From Litorivivens sp041624475 (GTDB taxonomy: Bacteria > Pseudomonadota > Gammaproteobacteria > Pseudomonadales > Spongiibacteraceae): a stretch of 64,000 bases of DNA. Below, piece by piece: positions 58,941 to 64,000 of this stretch. Location: NCBI RefSeq assembly GCF_041624475.1, contig NZ_JBFJUX010000006.1:1-64000 (forward strand), written 5' to 3'. Positions within the stretch are counted from its first letter, which is position 1. Every line of letters begins with the position of its first letter. Under the pieces are notes generated by a model. That model made no database searches. It was given only the letters and a program-made list of their open reading frames with translations, and had not been told where the DNA came from. The translations under genes were made by a program, and so were the position numbers.

Positions 58941-59425
58941 GTCAGTCGTTTTTATCGGAAGAAGACGCGGAGCTTCGAGAGTTTTTCATCGAAGATGCAA
59001 GCGAGTTGCTGGCGGAGGTTCGCCAGGTCTTGGCCAACCTGCTGCGTGGCGAGGTGGCCGATGGCGGAATGCAGAGCGTGCGCCGTGCCTTTCATAACCT
59101 CAAAGGGGCATCGATGAGCCTGCCCGGCTGTGACAGTCTGGAGGGTTTTATCCGCCTTGCCGAATCGCTGGCGACCGCACTGGAGCAAGGGGTGATTGCC
59201 GCCAACCCCGAAGTTTTGACCCTCCTGGACGAAGCTGCATCGGCGATTCAAAGCATGCTCGCCGAGCATGGCAATGAGCCGCGTCTGCCCTTGCTGCCCA
59301 ACCATCTGCTGAGGGCGCTGATGTACTGTCAGGATCGATTGGTTGGGATCGACGCCAGCCTGGACAGTGTCCAGACTCCCGTATCGCTGGATGAGCCCCT
59401 GCGCCAGTTTCGCGCTGCCAAGTGA
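58937..59425 (+). CDS. Stand-alone Hpt-domain protein (CheA P1-like)
   Basis: 162-residue protein. An N-terminal Hpt domain (about 8-105) with phospho-accepting H53 in AFHNLKGAS; the rest is helical with no kinase domain. GTG start overlaps the CheY stop. It could hand phosphate from an unknown kinase to CheY. CheA itself is not adjacent. The partner and direction of transfer are inference. Confidence 0.9.
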   Translation: MSQSFLSEEDAELREFFIEDASELLAEVRQVLANLLRGEVADGGMQSVRRAFHNLKGASMSLPGCDSLEGFIRLAESLATALEQGVIAANPEVLTLLDEAASAIQSMLAEHGNEPRLPLLPNHLLRALMYCQDRLVGIDASLDSVQTPVSLDEPLRQFRAAK

Positions 59426-59501
59426 TCTCGGCGGCTTAAGTCGTTTATAATTCTCCGCTTTATCTTCAGCACACTTTCATACTGGCGAGGAGCAAGGCCC
59501 C

Positions 59502-60131
59502 TTGGTGCCACTGCTTGACATACAGGGCTTGAGCTTCGCCCGCGACCACCGCGCCCTGGCGAGCGATCTCGCGTTCAGTCTTTCGCCGGGCGACATCCTG
59601 CGGGTAGAAGGCCCGAATGGCTCGGGTAAAACCACTTTGCTGCGAATCCTGGCGGGGCTTTTCACGGATTACGAAGGCGAACTGTGCTATCGAGGACAGC
59701 CACTGCGCGGCAGCGGCCGTCACACAATGCGCAGTGAAAGTCACTTTCTCGGCCATCAGTCTGCGCTGAAGCTGAGCCTGACAGCGCTGGAAAACCTGCA
59801 ATGGCTGGCCGCACTGAACGCCGTGCGGGTCTCTGCGAAGGAGATTGAGACAGCTCTAAATCGGGTCGGGCTGCGGGGCTATGAAGAGGTGCCCTGTCGG
59901 CAGTTGTCCGCCGGCCAGCAGCGCCGAGTGGCACTGGCCCGGCTGTTTTTGGTGCCGGCGAGCCTCTGGCTTCTGGATGAACCCTTTACCGCCTTGGATC
60001 GGCAGGCAGTTTCCGAACTGGAGGGCTGGATTGCAGCTTTTGCCGCCGAGGGCGGGGTGGTGGTGCTGACCACGCATCACGCCTTGCGCGATATGGATGG
60101 GCTGCGCTCGCTGAGTCTGGGGGCGCTATGA
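59502..60131 (+). CDS. ccmA: Heme exporter ATP-binding protein CcmA
   Basis: 209-residue ABC ATPase of System I cytochrome c maturation. Walker A GPNGSGKTT near residue 37, signature LSAGQQRRVALAR, Walker B WLLDEPFTALD. Start is TTG 59502 or GTG 59505. It couples ATP hydrolysis to release of holo-CcmE from CcmCD. ATGA overlap with ccmB. Confidence 0.95.
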   Translation: MVPLLDIQGLSFARDHRALASDLAFSLSPGDILRVEGPNGSGKTTLLRILAGLFTDYEGELCYRGQPLRGSGRHTMRSESHFLGHQSALKLSLTALENLQWLAALNAVRVSAKEIETALNRVGLRGYEEVPCRQLSAGQQRRVALARLFLVPASLWLLDEPFTALDRQAVSELEGWIAAFAAEGGVVVLTTHHALRDMDGLRSLSLGAL

Positions 60132-60802
60132 ATCTGGGGCTGTGCTGGTTGCTGTTGCGCCGCGAATTGCTGGTCAGCCTCCGCAGGCGCAGTGACCTTG
60201 CCAACCCGCTGTTTTTTTTCCTGATCGTCTGCGCCCTGTTTCCATTGGGCTTAGGCCCTTCTCCTGTGCTGCTGGCGGGAATGGCTCCAGGGATTTTGTG
60301 GATCGTTGCGCTGCTGTCGGTGCTTATGGCCAGTGATGGGCTGTTTCGCGCGGACTTTGACGACGGCACGCTGGAACAAGTGCTGCTTAGCCCGGTGTCG
60401 CTTTATTTGACCAGTCTGCTGAAAGTGCTCGCCCACTGGTTGCTCAGCGGACTGCCACTGACCCTGTTGTCACCGGTATTGGCCTTGATGTTGCATATGC
60501 CATCTGCGGGTATACCGGCACTGTTGGCGAGTCTGGGCCTGGGGACCCTTGTGTTGAGCTTTATTGCCGCGATTGGTGCGGCTTTGACCGTAGGGCTCAA
60601 GCGCGGCGGTGTGTTGCTGTCATTGCTGGTGCTGCCCCTGTTTGTGCCGGTGTTGATTTTTGGCAGCGCGGCTGTGCAGCGCGCGGTACAGGGTATGGAC
60701 AGCTCAGCGCCACTGGCCCTGTTGGGCGCCATGGCGGCGCTGTTTCTGGTGGTGGCACCCTTGGCCATCGCCGGGGCGATGCGGGTAAGCCACGATCAGT
60801 AA
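60128..60802 (+). CDS. ccmB: Heme exporter membrane subunit CcmB
   Basis: 224-residue six-helix permease of the CcmABCD complex. Begins LLLRRELLVSLRRRSDLANPLFFFL and carries MASDGLFRADFDDGTLEQ and LLSGLPLTLLSPVLAL, both CcmB marks. Coupled to ccmA. About 120 bases separate it from ccmC. Confidence 0.95.
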   Translation: MNLGLCWLLLRRELLVSLRRRSDLANPLFFFLIVCALFPLGLGPSPVLLAGMAPGILWIVALLSVLMASDGLFRADFDDGTLEQVLLSPVSLYLTSLLKVLAHWLLSGLPLTLLSPVLALMLHMPSAGIPALLASLGLGTLVLSFIAAIGAALTVGLKRGGVLLSLLVLPLFVPVLIFGSAAVQRAVQGMDSSAPLALLGAMAALFLVVAPLAIAGAMRVSHDQ

Positions 60803-60923
60803 CTAGAGCCAGTATGAACAGGTTTGGGTTCGGGTTTGCGGTGGCATTGCGGTTTGCAATGAATCTGCCGGAGCATGCGGTATACTAGCGCGCCATTTCG
60901 GGGCGTGAATGTGATGAGTAATT

Positions 60924-61661
60924 ATGTGGGCCTGGTTTCATAAATGGAGTTCGCCGCGCTGGTTTTACCAGTTGAGCGGCAGTGTGTTGCCTTGGTTGGC
61001 CGCGCTGAGTTTGATAACACTAATCGTGGGTGTTATCTGGGGCCTGGCCTTTGTGCCGCCGGACTACAAGCAGGGCAACAGCTTCCGGATTATCTATATT
61101 CACGTGCCGGCGGCGGCGGTGGCTATGGCCGGTTATCTGATGATGGCGACCGCAGGGGGCATCAGCCTGATCTGGCGTATCAAACTGGCGGATATGGTTG
61201 TGAAATGCGCGGCGCCCATTGGTGCGGCCCTGACCTTTCTGGCTCTGGTGACCGGGGCTATCTGGGGAAAACCCACTTGGGGAACCTGGTGGGTGTGGGA
61301 CGCACGAATCACCTCGGTGCTGGTTCTGTTTTTTCTGTATATAGGCATCATTGCCCTCTACGAAGCCTTCGATAACAAAGAGGCGGCCGGTCGCGCCAGT
61401 GCCATCCTCGCACTGGTGGGGGCGGTGAACATTCCCATTATTTACTGGTCAGTAGAGTGGTGGTACAGCCTGCACCAGCCTGCCAGTATCAGCTTTACCG
61501 GGGAATCGTCCATACATCCTGAGATGCTGCGGCCATTAATGCTGACTATCGCCGGGTTTTACTGTTTTTTCGGTTGGGTTCTGCTGCTGCAGGTGCGCAA
61601 CGAAATTCTGCACCGCGAGCGCAATACGCGCTGGGTGCGCGATCTGATTCTACCGAGGTAG
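60924..61661 (+). CDS. ccmC: Heme handling protein CcmC
   Basis: 245-residue membrane protein with six helices. The tryptophan-rich WWXD heme-handling motif is WGTWWVWDARITS, with conserved His in the flanking loops (YIHVPAAAVAM and SSIHPEMLRPL). It attaches heme to CcmE. The ATG follows a weak ribosome site and is one base after the end of a 120-base gap. Confidence 0.95.
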   Translation: MWAWFHKWSSPRWFYQLSGSVLPWLAALSLITLIVGVIWGLAFVPPDYKQGNSFRIIYIHVPAAAVAMAGYLMMATAGGISLIWRIKLADMVVKCAAPIGAALTFLALVTGAIWGKPTWGTWWVWDARITSVLVLFFLYIGIIALYEAFDNKEAAGRASAILALVGAVNIPIIYWSVEWWYSLHQPASISFTGESSIHPEMLRPLMLTIAGFYCFFGWVLLLQVRNEILHRERNTRWVRDLILPR

Positions 61662-61662
61662 C

Positions 61663-61839
61663 ATGTTTTTTGAGAGCTTTGCAGAGCTGATGGTGATGGA
61701 TGGGCACGGACCCTATGTCTGGTCGGCATACGCTATCACCCTGGCGACATTGATTGTGCTGGTGGTGCAACCCCTGGCGGCGAAGCGGCGGCAGCTGCGT
61801 GAACTGCGCGGCTTCCTGCGTCGCACGGAGGAGCAGTAA
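61663..61839 (+). CDS. ccmD: Heme exporter subunit CcmD
   Basis: 58-residue small membrane protein between ccmC and ccmE. It has HGPYVWSAYAITLATLIVLVV, the standard CcmD helix start, followed by a basic tail KRRQLRELRGFLRRTEEQ. It helps release holo-CcmE. Starts one base after the ccmC stop and overlaps ccmE by one base (TAATG). Confidence 0.93.
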   Translation: MFFESFAELMVMDGHGPYVWSAYAITLATLIVLVVQPLAAKRRQLRELRGFLRRTEEQ

Positions 61840-62309
61840 TGCATCCTGTGCGGCGACAGCGTCTGGCCATCGTGCTGTTAATTGTTGCAGGTACCGCAGT
61901 GGCGGCAGCGCTGCTGGGTTATGCCCTGCGCGAGAATATCAATCTGTTCTACCCACCCTCTGATATCGCGGCAGGCAAGGCGCCGGTTGGGCGCGATATC
62001 CGTGCCGGCGGAATGGTGCTGGAAGGCAGTATAAAGCGCGCTACAGACAGCCTGCAGGTCAGTTTCATCGTCACCGATTACCAGGCCAATGTACCGGTCA
62101 CCTACACCGGCATCCTGCCTGACCTGTTCAGCGAAGGGGAAGGGGTGGTGGTCTCGGGCCAGCTGGATGAAGCCGGCCTGTTTCATGCGGATCAGGTGTT
62201 GGCCAAACACGACGAGAACTACATGCCACCCGAAGTCAGCGATGCGCTGGAAAAAGCCAAAGCGCAAGCGCCGGCTCAATCCGGCGTCCAATCCAAGTCA
62301 CAATACTGA
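61839..62309 (+). CDS. ccmE: Cytochrome c heme chaperone CcmE
   Basis: 156-residue periplasmic protein with one N-terminal membrane anchor. The heme-binding His is in VLAKHDENYMPPEV, the CcmE signature; VTYTGILPDLFSEGEGVVVSG precedes it. The start shares an A with the ccmD stop. Confidence 0.96.
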   Translation: MHPVRRQRLAIVLLIVAGTAVAAALLGYALRENINLFYPPSDIAAGKAPVGRDIRAGGMVLEGSIKRATDSLQVSFIVTDYQANVPVTYTGILPDLFSEGEGVVVSGQLDEAGLFHADQVLAKHDENYMPPEVSDALEKAKAQAPAQSGVQSKSQY

Positions 62310-62339
62310 TGTTAGGGGCTAGATCCCGAGAGGTATGCA

Positions 62340-64000
62340 TTGATTCCTGAGATAGGTCACTTCGCGCTGGTGCTTGCGTTATGTGCGTCACTGCTGCTGG
62401 CGGGCGTGCCGGCGTTGGGCTACGCCCTCGGTCACCAGACACTGCTGGCCAGCGCCAATCGCCTGGCGCTGATCCAGATGGCTCTGGTAAGCGTCTCCTT
62501 TGCCTGTCTGGCGGCGGCTTTTTTGGGGGATGATTTCAGTGTTGCTATCGTGGCCCTGCAATCCAACACCCAATTGCCCACACACTATAAATTTACTGCC
62601 CTGTGGGGCGGCCACGAAGGGTCGCTGCTGCTCTGGGTACTGATTCTGGCGGGCTGGACTGCGGCGGTTGCACTGACCGGAAAGCATATACCCCTGTCAG
62701 TCAAGGCAGTTGTGCTGGCGACCATGGGCGCGATTGCCGTTGGCTTTATCAGCTTCATGCTGTTTACCTCCAACCCCTTTGATCGCGAGCTGATTGCGAC
62801 CCCGGCAGATGGCCAGGACCTGAACCCTCTGCTGCAGGATCCGGGTATGGTGATTCACCCGCCCATGCTGTATTTCGGCTATGTGGGTTTTTCCGTCGCT
62901 TTTGCCTTTGCCATCGCCGCGCTGGTACGTGGGCGGCTGGACGCGAGCTGGGCGCGCTGGGCGCGGCCCTGGACCAATATCGCCTGGGCTTTCCTCACCG
63001 CCGGTATCACCCTGGGCAGCTGGTGGGCCTATTACGAACTTGGCTGGGGCGGCTGGTGGTTCTGGGATCCGGTGGAGAATGCCTCGTTCATGCCCTGGTT
63101 GGTGGGCACAGCCCTGGTACATTCGCTGGCGGTGACGGAGAAGCGGGGCGCCTTTAAAAACTGGACCCTGTTGCTGGCAATCTTTGCCTTTTCCCTGAGT
63201 CTGCTCGGCACCTTTCTGGTGCGCTCGGGTGTGCTGACCTCGGTGCATTCCTTTGCCTCGGACCCGACGCGCGGGCTGTATATCCTAGGCTTCTTGTTGG
63301 TGGTGGTCGGCGGTTCGCTGACACTCTATGCCCTGCGGGCGCCGGAGTCAGAGTTTCGACCGACCTTTGCCAAGATCTCCCGGGAATCGCTGCTGTTGGC
63401 TAACAATATCCTGCTGGTCTGCGCGGCACTGGTGGTCTTGCTCGGGACCCTTTTTCCCTTGGTGATGGATTACCTTGGGCTGGGCAAGTACTCGGTGGGG
63501 CCGCCGTATTTCAATGCCATGTTTGTGCCGCTCGCCTGCGCTCTGGCACTACTGACCGGCTTTGGCATGTTCAGTCAGTGGAAGCGAACACGAGGTCTTA
63601 AAGCGCTGGTACGCGAGCCCTTGGTGCTTGCTCTGCTGGTCGCGCTGTTGCTGCCCTTCGCTTGGGGTGAGTGGCAGTGGCTGGCGGCCTTCGGTCTGTT
63701 CTTTGGTTTGTGGCTGGTGTTTGCCAGTGTGCGCAGTGTGATCCAACAGACGCGCACCGCAGCAAGCTGGAGCAAAGGCTTCAAGCGATTAAAACGCTCT
63801 TATCTCGGGATGATTCTGGCCCACGTGGGTTTTGGCGTGGCGGTGATGGGCGTTACGGTGGTGAGCCTGTATTCCTCTGAGCGTGACCTGCGCATGGCCG
63901 CGGGGGATTCTCTGGAGGTGGGAAGCTACCGGGTGGAGTTTCGCGGCACCTCGCCGGTCACCGGGCCGAACTACGCGGGTACCCAGGGTGATATCCGGCT
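62340..64000 (+). CDS. ccmF: Cytochrome c heme lyase CcmF, 3' end beyond window
   Basis: Partial gene: 553 residues are visible and the frame is open at 64000. TTG is the start because the first residues (IPEIGHFALVLAL) match other CcmF and GAGAGG lies six bases ahead. WGGWWFWDPVENASFMPWL is the WWXD motif; conserved His ligands include THYKFTALWGGHEGSLLLW and HPPMLYFGYVGF. It joins heme from CcmE to apocytochrome c. Confidence 0.96.
   Translation, partial: MIPEIGHFALVLALCASLLLAGVPALGYALGHQTLLASANRLALIQMALVSVSFACLAAAFLGDDFSVAIVALQSNTQLPTHYKFTALWGGHEGSLLLWVLILAGWTAAVALTGKHIPLSVKAVVLATMGAIAVGFISFMLFTSNPFDRELIATPADGQDLNPLLQDPGMVIHPPMLYFGYVGFSVAFAFAIAALVRGRLDASWARWARPWTNIAWAFLTAGITLGSWWAYYELGWGGWWFWDPVENASFMPWLVGTALVHSLAVTEKRGAFKNWTLLLAIFAFSLSLLGTFLVRSGVLTSVHSFASDPTRGLYILGFLLVVVGGSLTLYALRAPESEFRPTFAKISRESLLLANNILLVCAALVVLLGTLFPLVMDYLGLGKYSVGPPYFNAMFVPLACALALLTGFGMFSQWKRTRGLKALVREPLVLALLVALLLPFAWGEWQWLAAFGLFFGLWLVFASVRSVIQQTRTAASWSKGFKRLKRSYLGMILAHVGFGVAVMGVTVVSLYSSERDLRMAAGDSLEVGSYRVEFRGTSPVTGPNYAGTQGDIR

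Noticed and set aside
62697..63248. 183-codon minus-strand frame
   Set aside because: Antisense to ccmF, which has clear WWXD and His motifs; the shadow is rich in Gln, Gly, Arg and Pro without structure.

Overview
The window is a 64 kb piece of a gammaproteobacterial chromosome with moderately high GC and dense coding. The order tRNA-Glu, tRNA-Gly, PA2817-like gene, YadGH-type ABC exporter, queF resembles Pseudomonas. The absence of other Pseudomonas landmarks, and the mix of marine-type genes (TonB receptor, DUF3604, LLM oxidoreductase, SDRs), suggest a marine relative such as a Cellvibrionales/Spongiibacteraceae-like organism. That placement is inference from memory; no phylogeny could be run. 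I see no prophage, insertion sequence, integron or CRISPR array, and no gene-free stretch above 300 bases.

Layout. 1-140: end of tRNA-Glu and a complete tRNA-Gly with a terminator. 0.2-8.2 kb: ABC-2 exporter, QueF, class V aminotransferase, an overlapping M14 deacylase plus glutamate-cysteine-ligase-like pair, and PilU. 8.2-15.4 kb: diguanylate cyclase, ArsR plus aquaporin pair, a possible HTH/nuclease-like protein, a glycine-zipper/PepSY/response-regulator/kinase operon, a GST and a His/Tyr-rich secreted protein. 15.6-20.3 kb: a DUF3604 / parvulin / HupE operon and a lipoprotein. 20.3-30.4 kb: hydrolase, TetR with LLM oxidoreductase, small beta-barrel, an alcohol-to-acid pair (GMC oxidoreductase, aldehyde dehydrogenase), YtfJ, YjbQ, and an OmpA protein with a calcium-binding-repeat lipoprotein. 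30.5-36.6 kb: bioA with an ion channel and a DODA dioxygenase, then SDR and sterol-desaturase-like genes opposite an AraC regulator. 36.7-48.2 kb: TonB receptor, CSD-like/TM2 protein, fumC, tesA, ybbA-ybbP, TetR, SDR, VOC, mdh. 48.4-54.9 kb: sulfatase-fold membrane enzyme with a sodium symporter, facing a sialidase-like protein with a membrane protein; then ttcA.

The most unusual part is 55.0-59.4 kb. It encodes a compact flagellar-switch-like module: a signal peptide, a remnant of the FliF periplasmic ring domain, one membrane helix and the FliF tail, all fused in frame to a complete FliG; then FliM, FliN, a small protein, CheY and a stand-alone Hpt protein. No stator, rod, hook, export or filament gene lies beside it. 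The FliG part keeps the FliM-binding EHPQ motif but appears to have lost all five charged residues used for torque in E. coli. The next genes are ccmABCDEF for cytochrome c maturation, the same neighbour that flagellar/chemotaxis clusters have in Pseudomonas. The module therefore looks like a shrunken and possibly repurposed flagellar locus: a CheY-addressable ring without a motor. Whether a full flagellum exists elsewhere in the genome cannot be seen from here.
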